Source: a virus
Strand: one strand, 5' to 3'
IMG/VR virus record: IMGVR_UViG_3300030419_005886
Span: 1-42,347 of that record
DNA: 42,347 nt
Numbering within the stretch: position 1 is the stretch's first letter; the number at the start of each line of letters is the position of its first letter. The position numbers and the translations under genes were made by a program. The notes under the pieces are model-generated. The model worked only from the letters and a program-made list of their open reading frames with translations. It had not been told where the DNA came from and ran no database searches. Below, piece after piece: positions 1-8,750 of the stretch.

Positions 1-540
1 GCTGCTGATGCAGGGAGCTCCTCGTTCAGTGGTTCGGGGACCATGGACACAGAAACAACAACCACGGACCAAGGACCTGGGACCACGGACAACATGACCT
101 CTACTGCCGATGCTTCTGTTTCTGTAGACCTTATGCCAACGGTAGGCGGCGCACAAACAACAGGCACCGATGCACAAGTACAAGACATGCAAGGTCAAAT
201 TGATACGGCGGTCTCAGGAGGCATGACAGCAAGTGAGGCAGACCAGATTGCCGATCAAATTGTGGCCCAAAACATACAGAACCAACAAGAAGAATTAGAG
301 CAAGAGCAGCAGGAAACAGGGGAATACGGTGATTCCAGCCAACTTGTTGCCTATATGGGCTATGTGCCTGGCTTTAGTGCGTACAGGCAAGTAACTCTAG
401 CGGACGCGTCCGATTGGTATGAACCAAAAGCAATTTATGGTAATGTATCCATACCGGACAATACTTCGGCATTTGTTGGTTTATATGGCGAAAGTTTAAC
501 TGGAATGAAAAATTTAATGGATATGCAACCTAATTTATAG
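1..540 (+). CDS. Virion-associated hypothetical protein, 5' end missing
   Basis: The frame is open from the first base, so the gene starts upstream; the first in-frame ATG is at 43. The visible 179 residues are Thr/Gly/Asp-rich at the N-terminal end, then a Gln/Glu-rich helical stretch with likely coiled-coil character, then a more ordered C-terminus rich in Tyr and Gly. No family recognised. It lies directly upstream of lysis genes on the same strand, in the virion/lysis block. The DQGPGTTD stretch is encoded by a GGACCAAGGACC dispersed repeat at 66-77, so this low-complexity part may be shaped by the repeat. A tail-associated protein is possible but only inferred from context. Confidence 0.6.
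   Translation, partial: AADAGSSSFSGSGTMDTETTTTDQGPGTTDNMTSTADASVSVDLMPTVGGAQTTGTDAQVQDMQGQIDTAVSGGMTASEADQIADQIVAQNIQNQQEELEQEQQETGEYGDSSQLVAYMGYVPGFSAYRQVTLADASDWYEPKAIYGNVSIPDNTSAFVGLYGESLTGMKNLMDMQPNL
66..77 (+). repeat. Dispersed 12-mer GGACCAAGGACC, copy 1
   Basis: Perfect copy of a 12-mer also found at 4613-4624 and 7745-7756. It is followed at once by two more related hexamers (GGGACC, ACGGAC). It lies inside a coding sequence. Confidence 0.75.
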
Positions 541-549
541 AGGAAGGAC

Positions 550-918
550 ATGGACTGGTTTCAATCAAAAACAACACAACTAATTGCCTTGGCTGGAATT
601 GTCAGCACATTAGCTGGCTTCGGGTATCAGGGTGCTACATACATTAACAGAATAGAGAACTTAGAAAACAAGATAGCGACTCTAGGCGCAACAGAAGATG
701 CGCAAAACGCTATCGAAGAACGTTTTGCCTCAATAGAAACTTCGGTTAATTTCATCAATAAGACAATAGACGGAAGTATAGTTCCAGATGTTAAAGATAA
801 TGGCGAAATGATACAGGTTATAGAGGTCGATCTTTCAACCATGGAAACAAGGATACAGTCTCTTGGAAACCAAGTAGAAAGACTTGAGAATAAAAACGAA
901 AACCCTTTAGCTAACTGA
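550..918 (+). CDS. Small membrane-anchored coiled-coil protein
   Basis: 122 residues. A hydrophobic segment at about residues 9-28 could be a membrane anchor, followed by a Glu/Asn/Lys-rich helical region (about 32-118) with heptad-like spacing. An AGGAAGG ribosome site precedes the ATG. The gene lies just upstream of the holin and spanin genes, so a role in lysis or in the tail is likely, but no named family was recognised. It could be an accessory to the holin. Confidence 0.65.
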   Translation: MDWFQSKTTQLIALAGIVSTLAGFGYQGATYINRIENLENKIATLGATEDAQNAIEERFASIETSVNFINKTIDGSIVPDVKDNGEMIQVIEVDLSTMETRIQSLGNQVERLENKNENPLAN

Positions 919-926
919 GACGAGAT

Positions 927-1319
927 ATGAATGACGGATACCCAAGCGGCAGATTTGCGGGCGACATGGACAGAAATGAGGTCGAAATGGACCTCAATAA
1001 GTTTATGGCGATGGTTGAAGAGATTGGTGCTTTAAAAGACAAAATAAGGGATTTAGAAGACACAAAGAACAATAACCCCCATCAGAGATGGATTTTTTTA
1101 GCGCAAGCTGTGGACTCCTGGCGTATTTTTCCAAGAGCGTTTTTAACGGTTTACATCTTTTTACTTTATTACACCGTAATGTGGTTTATGGGCTTGGAGA
1201 ACCCAACCTTTGAACAGTCTGGACTTATATCTATTATTGTAGGTGCGGGTGCAGCTTGGTTTGGGCTCTATGCAGGAACGTCTGGCTCTTCTAAGAGTTT
1301 TAAAGGCGATAAAGAATGA
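927..1319 (+). CDS. Putative holin (two membrane segments)
   Basis: 130 residues. An N-terminal charged helical region (about 20-47) precedes two hydrophobic segments at about 71-89 and 98-117, and a short basic Ser/Lys/Asp tail follows. Two membrane segments, small size and position directly before a spanin pair match class II-type phage holins, which form membrane lesions that start lysis. The stop overlaps the next start (ATGA), suggesting translational coupling. The assignment rests on topology and context, not on a recognised family signature. The charged N-terminal domain is longer than in many holins. Confidence 0.6.
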   Translation: MNDGYPSGRFAGDMDRNEVEMDLNKFMAMVEEIGALKDKIRDLEDTKNNNPHQRWIFLAQAVDSWRIFPRAFLTVYIFLLYYTVMWFMGLENPTFEQSGLISIIVGAGAAWFGLYAGTSGSSKSFKGDKE

Positions 1320-1735
1320 AGCTAGTATTGTTTTTGTGTGCGCTGTTGCTGGTGTCTATATCTGTTAATGTGATTGTTTTCACTAAACTGGATAAGGCAA
1401 AGATAGAACTACAAACCGCAATAAACAATCAAGTGGTTTTGGAAAGAACCATAGCCGAACAAAACGATCAGATTAAAAAAGCGGTAGAGACGGCTAAGAA
1501 AACGCAACAGCAAATACAGTCGCTTAACAGTCAATACACAGAGTCGCAAGCGCAAGTAACAAAGCTAAGAAGCAAGTTTGCAAACTTTAATTTAGAGGGA
1601 ATGGCTTTAACGGAGCCCGCTGTTTTAGAAGGTAAGGTTAATAGAGCTACAGCTAGGGTTGGCGATGATTTAGAAAGAATAACAAGTCCAGAGCAATTTG
1701 ATGAAAAAACTACTGATACTGCTACCCTTAATTAG
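1316..1735 (+). CDS. i-spanin (Rz-like) inner-membrane lysis protein
   Basis: 139 residues: a single N-terminal membrane segment (about 2-22) followed by a long periplasmic coiled coil (about 24-95) rich in Gln, Lys and Ala. This is the usual layout of inner-membrane spanins, which join an outer-membrane lipoprotein to fuse the two membranes in the last step of lysis of Gram-negative hosts. The next gene starts inside its 3' end in another frame and encodes a lipoprotein, the classic overlapping Rz/Rz1 arrangement. Start ATG at 1316 overlaps the holin stop. Confidence 0.75.
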   Translation: MKLVLFLCALLLVSISVNVIVFTKLDKAKIELQTAINNQVVLERTIAEQNDQIKKAVETAKKTQQQIQSLNSQYTESQAQVTKLRSKFANFNLEGMALTEPAVLEGKVNRATARVGDDLERITSPEQFDEKTTDTATLN

Positions 1736-2084
1736 TGGGTGTTCTACCTACTCTTTGTTTGAGGGACTAACTGACAACCAACCGGAAACAAAACCGGTTG
1801 AAATCGTGCGTGTTGCACAAACAGCCCCTATTTACCATCCACCGCTGCCAGAGCCTATTAAAGCATCGCCAGTGGAGTGGCGCATATTGTCCCCTGATGT
1901 GATGCAAGCGTATCTCGACGCAGTGGAAGCAGGAGAAGAGCCTAGAGTTGCTTATTACGGACTAACAAGCCAAGGCTACGAAAACCTGTCTATGAACATG
2001 GGTGAAATTAAACGATATTTGGAGCAAATCCTTCATATTGTAGGATATTATAGGGAGATAGACGAAGAAGAGGAAAAAGAATAG
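1701..2084 (+). CDS. o-spanin (Rz1-like) outer-membrane lipoprotein
   Basis: 127 residues starting MKKLLILLPLISGC, a signal peptide with lipobox ISGC and lipidated Cys14. A proline-rich stretch (about 47-60) fits an o-spanin; the C-terminal 60 residues are an extra helical domain, so the protein is longer than typical Rz1. It starts 35 nt before the end of the i-spanin gene, in another frame. I prefer ATG 1701 over the adjacent TTG at 1698. The TAG stop overlaps the following GTG start by one base. Confidence 0.7.
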   Translation: MKKLLILLPLISGCSTYSLFEGLTDNQPETKPVEIVRVAQTAPIYHPPLPEPIKASPVEWRILSPDVMQAYLDAVEAGEEPRVAYYGLTSQGYENLSMNMGEIKRYLEQILHIVGYYREIDEEEEKE

Positions 2085-3961
2085 TGCCCTATAGTAAGTA
2101 TAATTTTAGACCAGGAATAAACCGAGAAGGAACCGATTATAGCAACGAAGGCGGTTGGTATGACGTTAATTTGGTGCGTTTTCGTCAGGGGAGGCCAGAA
2201 AAAATAGGGGGCTGGGAAAAAGACAATGTTAACACTTATCTAGGCACAGCTCGTGCCCTGCACAGTTGGGTGGATTTGGAGTCTACTCGATTCCTTGGAC
2301 TGGGAACTACTTGGAAATACTATGTGAACGAAGGTAATAGTTATTACGATGTAACTCCTCTAAGAACCACAACATCTGCCGGAGATGTCACGTTTTCTGC
2401 GACCAATGGAGACGCTACGATTACCGTTACAGACTCTAGTCACGGTGCGGTTAAAAATGATTTTGTCACCTTTAGTGGTGCCGCTACTCTGGGCGGTTTA
2501 ATTACTGCCAATGTTCTAAACCAAGAGTATCAAATTGCAACTATTGTTAACGCAAACAGCTACACCATTGAAGCCAAAGACACCGACGGGGACACCGTAA
2601 CAGCTAACAGCAGCGATAGTGGCAACGGTGGATCAAGTGTGGTTGGGGCCTATCAGATTAATGTCGGGCTAGATGACTATGTTTCTAGCACAGGTTGGGG
2701 CGCAAGTCCGTGGGGAGACGGAACCTTTGGTTCAGTGACCGCTTTATCTGATACTAACCAGTTAAGGCTGTGGACGCACGATAACTTTGGTGAAGATTTA
2801 TTAATGGGAGTTAGATCAGGCGGTATTTATTATTGGGACTCTTCTTCTGGAACAGGCACTAGGGCTGTTGCTTTGTCGGCTCTTTCAGGAGCTAATTTAA
2901 CTCCAACAAAAGCTTTGCAGGTTATGGTCTCAGAGAAAGACAGACACGTTATTTGTCTGGGAGCAGATCCTTTAAACGCAGGAGGGACAGCTAGAACAGG
3001 GGCAATAGATCCTTTGTTTGTTTGCTGGAGTGACCAAGAGAACGCGGCTGAATGGGAGCCAAAATCAGATAATACATCGGGTTCTTTAACGCTTTCTTCT
3101 GGCTCAGAGATTGTTGGTGGGTTGTCTGCAAGAGAGGAAACATTAATTTGGACGGACAGTTCTCTTTATAGTATGCAATTTGTCGGCCCTCCTTATACCT
3201 TTGGCGTTAACTTGGTTAACCAAGGGGTTGGTTTGGTTGGACCCAAAGCTGCTGTTAACACACCAGTAGGTGTATATTGGATGGATCAAAAAGGGTTTTA
3301 TTCTTATGACGGAAGTGTAGCAGCGGTGCCGTGCTCCGTGCATTACTATGTCTTTAGCGATTTTAATGTGGACCAAGCGTACAAGGTGTTTGGTTTTCTT
3401 AACAAACAGTTTAGTGAAGTGGGTTGGTTTTATCCTTCTGGTAGCTCTACAGAAATTGATCGGTATGTCACTTATAACTATCAGGAAGGTGTTTGGACCT
3501 ACGGCCAGTTAACCCGATACGCTTGGATAGATCAGGACATTACCTCTTATCCAAGAGCGACTTATAATAACTATTTGTACAAGCACGAGACAGGAAACGA
3601 CGATGACGGGTCGCCCATGGACAATGTGTATATTGAATCAAGTGATTTTGATATAGACGAAGGTGAGTTTATATCTTTCGTAAGAAATGTCATACCGGAT
3701 GTTAAGTTCACTGGAAACGGTGGAAGTGACCAGACGATTAATTTCGTAATGAAATCAAGAAACTATCCAGGGGAGAGTTTATCTACGGACACTACTCAAA
3801 CTGTAACCAGTAGTACAACCAAATTAAACACAAGAATAAGAGCGAGACAAGCTGTTCTTAGGATAGAGTCCGATGATGACGGTTCTTCTGGAACAAGAAC
3901 AGGTGTCGGCTGGCGATTGGGAGATACGCGACTAGATATTAGACCTGATGGCAGAAGATAG
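2084..3961 (+). CDS. P22 gp10-like DNA stabilisation / tail completion protein
   Basis: 625 residues. The N-terminus has the NFRPGIN...EGTDYSNEGGWYDVNLVRFRQG pattern (about residues 6-36) that I associate with packaged-DNA stabilisation proteins of podovirus-like phages, followed by beta-rich repeated segments and the phrase RPEKIGGW. A Thr/Ser/Gly-rich insert at about 100-190 looks like an extra Ig-like or beta domain. Such proteins plug the portal after packaging and connect to the tail needle. GTG start overlaps the upstream TAG; the following gene overlaps in the same TAGTG way. Family assignment is from memory of similar marine phage sequences. Confidence 0.7.
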   Translation: MPYSKYNFRPGINREGTDYSNEGGWYDVNLVRFRQGRPEKIGGWEKDNVNTYLGTARALHSWVDLESTRFLGLGTTWKYYVNEGNSYYDVTPLRTTTSAGDVTFSATNGDATITVTDSSHGAVKNDFVTFSGAATLGGLITANVLNQEYQIATIVNANSYTIEAKDTDGDTVTANSSDSGNGGSSVVGAYQINVGLDDYVSSTGWGASPWGDGTFGSVTALSDTNQLRLWTHDNFGEDLLMGVRSGGIYYWDSSSGTGTRAVALSALSGANLTPTKALQVMVSEKDRHVICLGADPLNAGGTARTGAIDPLFVCWSDQENAAEWEPKSDNTSGSLTLSSGSEIVGGLSAREETLIWTDSSLYSMQFVGPPYTFGVNLVNQGVGLVGPKAAVNTPVGVYWMDQKGFYSYDGSVAAVPCSVHYYVFSDFNVDQAYKVFGFLNKQFSEVGWFYPSGSSTEIDRYVTYNYQEGVWTYGQLTRYAWIDQDITSYPRATYNNYLYKHETGNDDDGSPMDNVYIESSDFDIDEGEFISFVRNVIPDVKFTGNGGSDQTINFVMKSRNYPGESLSTDTTQTVTSSTTKLNTRIRARQAVLRIESDDDGSSGTRTGVGWRLGDTRLDIRPDGRR

Positions 3962-4284
3962 TGGCTAAATTACTAGAAACTAGACTGCCTACAGCCATTG
4001 GTTCTGTTGAGCCTGAACTCTATAACAGAATGGTACGGGTGTTAGAGATAAATCTTGGAAGATTTGACCCAACATCAACACCACAATATAATGATACCAC
4101 CTTAAATAAGAACCAGTATGCTGCTGGTGATGTCATTTGGAATACGAGTAAAAACGTTTTACAGGTCTATACCGGCAGTAAATGGCAGGATTTATCAACT
4201 AGAACCGAGGTAGGCTTAGAGGCCACCGGTGCTGTTGGAACTTTAACTGTGTCGACAAACGGCGCAACAATTATTTCTTTATAA
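3961..4284 (+). CDS. Small tail-associated hypothetical protein
   Basis: 107 residues, GTG start sharing one base with the upstream stop. The C-terminal half (NTSKNVLQVYTGSKWQDLST, then Gly/Thr-rich strands) looks beta-rich and resembles short tail-fibre or tail-tip modules of the kind that display a value plus 'GSKWQ'. The position after the gp10-like gene supports a tail role. No named family. Confidence 0.65.
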   Translation: MAKLLETRLPTAIGSVEPELYNRMVRVLEINLGRFDPTSTPQYNDTTLNKNQYAAGDVIWNTSKNVLQVYTGSKWQDLSTRTEVGLEATGAVGTLTVSTNGATIISL

Positions 4285-5339
4285 TGCCCATAGAAAAAGT
4301 TAATGGAGGATACAAATGGGGTAAATCTGGAAAGGTTTATCCAACAAAAGCTCAAGCTGCAAAACAAGCAAGAGCTGCGTATGCTTCTGGGTACAAGGGG
4401 TATCAGTCTGGAGGCGGTGTTACTCAATCAACAGACCCTTTTGCTCCAAACTTTGAGCTGTCTCGTAGTGGAGGCAAAACAACCACTGTTGGTGGACCAA
4501 GGCAAACAAACAAAGACACTTTTGCTAAAGACTTTGCCAAGTACATGCTGATGACGGGTATTATGTCTAATCCTAAAGCTAGACAAAACTTTATGTTGGC
4601 TAAAATGTTCAGGGACCAAGGACCTATGGGAGTTGGCAAAGCTCTAGGACAACGAGCAGGCATAGAAGCGTTGTTTAGAAAAGTTGGTCCGTGGGGAATG
4701 TTATTGCAAAACAAAGGAGGACCTTTAGGTTTAGGTATTATGAGCTCAAAAAGACCGATGAGCTCAAGAATTATGCAAGGACTTCTTGATCCTAGAGTAT
4801 CTGGCAGACTAAAGCTTGCCCAAGCTTTTCCAGGAATATTTGCTCTTGGTTGGGGGCTGAATAAGATTCAGCCGAGAATAGAAGGACAACGAGGTATATT
4901 CGGCCAAGGACTAGGACCACAACTAAGAAACCTGTTTTCTCGAATACTGCCAATAAAATCTTATGAAGAAAAATACGGCATGGAAGATTCTCCTATACAA
5001 GAAATAGAGGTCACGGCTCAAAGAAGAGGGACCCCAGAAGAAAGAGCTAGAGAAAAAGCGGAGGCGTTTAATAGAAGCATAGCTATGAATGAAGCAATGC
5101 TTCGTGGCAGAATAGAAGAAACAGGCGGCCTTCCTATTGACAAACTAACCGGTATAAGCCCTGGAGCCGCACGGTCCTTGAACCAAGGACTAAGGGCAGC
5201 TATTCGTGGAAGAATGTTGGCTAAAAGAGCCGCAGCAAGAGCTTTATCAGGGAGGGAGGCAAAAGTAAACCGTTCTGGTCTTGATCCTGTGACAGGTAAA
5301 CCAATTAGGCGGTTCAGCAGCAGTCACGGAAGAAAATAA
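4284..5339 (+). CDS. Virion-associated protein with WGKSGKVYPT motif
   Basis: 351 residues. Residues 6-31 carry a GGYKWGKSGKVYPTKAQA-type motif followed by ARAAYASGYKG, which recurs at the N-termini of phage structural proteins. The rest is basic, rich in Arg/Gly/Gln, with a C-terminal Arg/Ala-rich helical part. ATG overlaps the upstream TAA. It contains a perfect GGACCAAGGACC copy (4613-4624). It may be an internal or ejected protein; the function is not known. Confidence 0.65.
   Translation: MPIEKVNGGYKWGKSGKVYPTKAQAAKQARAAYASGYKGYQSGGGVTQSTDPFAPNFELSRSGGKTTTVGGPRQTNKDTFAKDFAKYMLMTGIMSNPKARQNFMLAKMFRDQGPMGVGKALGQRAGIEALFRKVGPWGMLLQNKGGPLGLGIMSSKRPMSSRIMQGLLDPRVSGRLKLAQAFPGIFALGWGLNKIQPRIEGQRGIFGQGLGPQLRNLFSRILPIKSYEEKYGMEDSPIQEIEVTAQRRGTPEERAREKAEAFNRSIAMNEAMLRGRIEETGGLPIDKLTGISPGAARSLNQGLRAAIRGRMLAKRAAARALSGREAKVNRSGLDPVTGKPIRRFSSSHGRK
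4613..4624 (+). repeat. Dispersed 12-mer GGACCAAGGACC, copy 2
   Basis: Perfect copy inside the preceding CDS, read as DQGP. Confidence 0.75.
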
Positions 5340-5342
5340 ACA

Positions 5343-5370
5343 TTAACAAAAAAACATGTTAGAATAAAAT
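5343..5370 (+). promoter_or_regulatory. Putative sigma70-type promoter for virion genes
   Basis: TTAACA (5343-5348) and TAAAAT (5365-5370) are spaced by 16 nt, each matching five of six consensus positions. It lies in the only clear gap of the left virion block, 33 nt before the next ATG, which has a CGGAG ribosome site. Confidence 0.5.
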
Positions 5371-5402
5371 GCAAATAGCTATACACAACAACGGAGACAT
5401 AA

Positions 5403-6569
5403 ATGGCCTTTGAGCTAGACCCATTTGATTTTGGCAATAACCTCTATGACGACTATGAGGTCCCTGATTTATCAATGCCAACATTTGAAGATATGTTTGG
5501 TGGAGATGATAGTGGAATAGGCTCTATCTTCGACGACTCTATCTTTGACTATGAAGTTCCTGATTTATCACTAGACGCCGCAATAGAAGATCTTCTTAGT
5601 GGAGAAGAGCCTTTTGATTTTAGTGATCCCGCAGACTACAGTTGGCTTGACGAACCTCCCCCTCCAGCAGCGGATCCCGAAGATGATTGGCAGGGTCCTT
5701 TCGGATGGGGTGTTATTCCTGGAATCAGAGACGTTGTTTTCGGCTCAGGTGAAGGTCCTTTGGGCGGAAATGTTTTAGAAGGCGGTGGCCTACTCGGTCA
5801 AATATTAGGCTTCGGCGGAGCAGGTGGAGGATTATTAGGAGGCAAACAAGGCGGACAAGGCGGAGGTTATCAGAAAGACGCTGATGGCAAGTTGATATTA
5901 GATGCTGATGGTAACCCTATCCCTATAGGCGGCGGAGGCGGTCTCGGCAGTCTAATGGGAGGCAATCCGTTACTGTCTTTCCTAGCCATGAAATCTTTGC
6001 TAAAAGACGAGCCTAAAGGAGTGGTTCCCGTTGGTGAACAAGCCTATGGACAAGCACAACCGTTTAATTATCAAGACTATCAACCCACTAATCTACAACC
6101 TGCATTAATGCCAGGAGTCGGCTATGCAAACGTAGGCGCACCAGGTATGCAAAGCGGCGGGGAGGTTGGAGAACCGACCAAGTGGGATATACTTACAGCT
6201 ATACAAAACGATCAAGTGATAGACCTTGGAGACGGCTCTATTGCTGTAAATATTAATGGCCAGTACGAAACAATATCTGCTGAAAGGATGGCGGAAATAA
6301 AGGATCATAGCAACAAGAGCGGCATAATTGTTGGAAGCGGCAGCGCTGCTCCATTTGTTAATAGTAATTTAGCCGCTATCTTAGACCGGATGGCAGAAGA
6401 TAGTTATGAAGGCATGCAAAGCGGTGGAACAGTACGACCAGGAGACGTCACTTTTGCTAAACTAGAGCCTGGCGAGTTTGTTATTCAAAAACCCGCTGTG
6501 GACGCTGTTGGTATTGAAACATTAGAACAAATTAACAACATGGGGAACGGGAGGCCTTATTATGGCTAG
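5403..6569 (+). CDS. Virion protein with acidic N-terminus and EPGEFVI motif
   Basis: 388 residues. The first 100 are very acidic with two copies of a DYEVPDLS phrase; 125-200 is Gly-rich and flexible; the C-terminus has SGGxV phrases and LEPGEFVIQKPAVDAVG (about 358-374). The EPGEFVI...AV...G signature is common at the ends of phage tape-measure and internal virion proteins. It overlaps the next gene by 8 nt. Probably a minor virion or ejected protein. Confidence 0.65.
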   Translation: MAFELDPFDFGNNLYDDYEVPDLSMPTFEDMFGGDDSGIGSIFDDSIFDYEVPDLSLDAAIEDLLSGEEPFDFSDPADYSWLDEPPPPAADPEDDWQGPFGWGVIPGIRDVVFGSGEGPLGGNVLEGGGLLGQILGFGGAGGGLLGGKQGGQGGGYQKDADGKLILDADGNPIPIGGGGGLGSLMGGNPLLSFLAMKSLLKDEPKGVVPVGEQAYGQAQPFNYQDYQPTNLQPALMPGVGYANVGAPGMQSGGEVGEPTKWDILTAIQNDQVIDLGDGSIAVNINGQYETISAERMAEIKDHSNKSGIIVGSGSAAPFVNSNLAAILDRMAEDSYEGMQSGGTVRPGDVTFAKLEPGEFVIQKPAVDAVGIETLEQINNMGNGRPYYG

Positions 6570-7410
6570 TTACGCCGATCCATCAACAACCGCTTATTAC
6601 GACCAGCCTTATGCTGGAGCAATGCGTCGTGGCTTCTTAGAGTCTGCGTCTGCTTTAGCAAAACAGCCTATGCCAATTCCGGTCAGGCAGTTTGCAGGGC
6701 TTGATCCCTATGAAATGCAAGCACGCCAATTGGCAGGGGGTCTTGGAGGCTTTGCGCCTTATATTCAACAAGGGTCCGGCATGATGGGGCAAGGATTTAA
6801 CACCATGCAACAAGCAAGAGGTATGTTTGGTCCTGGTGCTGCACAACAATTTTACAACCCCTATGAAGATCAAGTGGTTCAAGGTGTCATAGAGCAAATG
6901 AACAAACAGAACCAACAACAAGGCATTGAAGACAGGAACCGCGCTATATCTGCGGGAGCTTTTGGTGGTTCGCGTGGAAGATTAATGGAACAAGAACGAG
7001 AAAAATCCTTTGGCCGTGGTCTAACGCAAGCGGTTGGTGGTTTAAGACAACAAGGCTGGAACCAAGCACAGCAAGCAGCACAACAAGCGGGTCAAGGACT
7101 AGGTACTTTGGGTCAAGGCATGGGTCAAATGGGCGCAGGATTTGCCGATCTTGGAATGTTGGGACAACGTGGTCTTGGCACTATGATAGGTGCTTTTGAC
7201 AGACTTGGACAAACAGGACGAGGCATCCAAAATCAAATGTACGGTGCTCAGTACGATGCAGCAAATCAAATGGCAATGGAGCCTTGGAAACGTATGCAAG
7301 CGTATCAAGGCATGCTTGGTATGATACCACAAGGCGCTAGAACCACCTACGGCACTCAAGCTGGCGGTGGTGTGTATGATTTAATGCGAATGTTTGGAAT
7401 GTTGGGCTAA
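6562..7410 (+). CDS. Gln/Gly/Met-rich virion or ejection protein
   Basis: 282 residues, almost free of charged clusters, dominated by Gln, Gly, Ala and Met (QQAAQQAGQGLGTLGQGMGQ at about 172-191). A conserved-looking NPYEDQVVQGVIEQM...GAFGGSRGRLMEQE segment lies at about 95-145. Composition and helix content fit small ejection proteins of podoviruses. It overlaps both neighbours by 8 and 1 nt. Confidence 0.6.
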   Translation: MASYADPSTTAYYDQPYAGAMRRGFLESASALAKQPMPIPVRQFAGLDPYEMQARQLAGGLGGFAPYIQQGSGMMGQGFNTMQQARGMFGPGAAQQFYNPYEDQVVQGVIEQMNKQNQQQGIEDRNRAISAGAFGGSRGRLMEQEREKSFGRGLTQAVGGLRQQGWNQAQQAAQQAGQGLGTLGQGMGQMGAGFADLGMLGQRGLGTMIGAFDRLGQTGRGIQNQMYGAQYDAANQMAMEPWKRMQAYQGMLGMIPQGARTTYGTQAGGGVYDLMRMFGMLG

Positions 7411-8744
7411 TGGCCTGGCAGAAAAGAAACATGTTTTCTTCCGCCGTCGATATGCAAAGAGGCGGATCTGTACCGTGGCCCAGTTACGAGGGCGGAGGTA
7501 TCATTGGCGCAACGCCTAAAGAACGCAAAAGAATGTTCACCATCTGGGACAAGATGACCCAGGGACAAAAAGAAAAAGTCATGGACGGCAAACGCTATCA
7601 AATGGGCGGAGCTGTTATGCCGACACAGTTGTTTGAAGAAGGCGATCAAGACATTAACATGGCGCTTAATAACATGGTGAGCATGACCAACCCTTCCCTA
7701 GAGCAGATTGGGGAGACCGAAATGGTCGAAGGTGAAATGATGGAGGACCAAGGACCTGCGAGCTTTGAGGACGCCTTGGGGATGCTTAAACAAGAGTTCT
7801 ACGACCAAATAGGAAGTTTTGTTACTAAAACCAAAGACATGGCACAAATAGAAAAGTATCTAAAGGGCATAAGTGTCGCTTATTCAAACGAGCTTGATAA
7901 ACTTAAAAGAGAGTTTGATATTACTGATGTACACCCAGACGAAGAGCTTTTAACTCCTGCTTTTGTTGCTGAAATTCAAAACATGGTAACTGCCCCTGAA
8001 ATGCAGTTAGGTGGGCTGGTTAAAACCGAAGCCGATCTTGAAGAATACGGTATTCCTTTTCCTTGGAAAGTTTGGGAACTTATGTCCCCCGAAGAAAAAG
8101 ATAATGCTATGAAAATGAGTTTGGCTGCACGGGCAGGTGGCACCGCTGGTGACGCAGGAGTAGACAACAGTGCCATGATGCAAAGAGTCAATGAAATCAT
8201 TGAAGAGCGAAAAAACCTGGCAAAGCAAGCTTATGCTCCCCCAACTAAACAGGGAGGAATTTTAGGGTTTGCTACACAATACAACGCCAGCAAAGCAGCA
8301 CAAGCCGCAGCCATGGACAAAGCTCTGTCTGACGAGCTTGATGTAATTCAATACGGACAAAACAGATACGGCACCAGAGGCACGGGGAAAGATTCCAAAT
8401 GGACAGCGGCACTGCAAGAGGGCATTTTTGACCAAGAAGAGGCTATCCTTGATCCAGAAAAAATATACAAACAAGCCGTAGACGCCGCAGGAAAAGGAAT
8501 GGCTTCGGACCCATCTACTTATGTTCCTGTTCATTTAGCCCAAGGCGGTCATCAAGACCTTGTTGAGAGCGTTGATGCTAGCCTTGCTACGGTAAAAAAC
8601 CTAGACGGACGTCCTATTAACTTTTCTGATTTTGTTAATATGAAGAGAATGGAAGCAATAAACGCTGGTCAAGAATGGGATCCTTTGTCTAATTCCCGTA
8701 TTATTGTTGCGGAATTTCTTAATTTGCCAAATGATGAAGGGTAA
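7410..8744 (+). CDS. Virion-associated hypothetical protein
   Basis: 444 residues. N-terminal region with Gly-rich phrases (RGGSVPW, YQMGGAV), a middle acidic helical region, a QLGGLV phrase near residue 200, and a C-terminal mixed domain. The recurring MGG/LGG(A/L)V phrases are shared with other virion proteins here. ATG overlaps the upstream TAA. It carries a perfect GGACCAAGGACC copy. No family recognised. Confidence 0.6.
   Translation: MAWQKRNMFSSAVDMQRGGSVPWPSYEGGGIIGATPKERKRMFTIWDKMTQGQKEKVMDGKRYQMGGAVMPTQLFEEGDQDINMALNNMVSMTNPSLEQIGETEMVEGEMMEDQGPASFEDALGMLKQEFYDQIGSFVTKTKDMAQIEKYLKGISVAYSNELDKLKREFDITDVHPDEELLTPAFVAEIQNMVTAPEMQLGGLVKTEADLEEYGIPFPWKVWELMSPEEKDNAMKMSLAARAGGTAGDAGVDNSAMMQRVNEIIEERKNLAKQAYAPPTKQGGILGFATQYNASKAAQAAAMDKALSDELDVIQYGQNRYGTRGTGKDSKWTAALQEGIFDQEEAILDPEKIYKQAVDAAGKGMASDPSTYVPVHLAQGGHQDLVESVDASLATVKNLDGRPINFSDFVNMKRMEAINAGQEWDPLSNSRIIVAEFLNLPNDEG
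7745..7756 (+). repeat. Dispersed 12-mer GGACCAAGGACC, copy 3
   Basis: Perfect copy inside a virion CDS, again read as DQGP. The element is retained in the same reading phase in three separate genes. Confidence 0.75.
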
Positions 8745-8750
8745 TAAACC

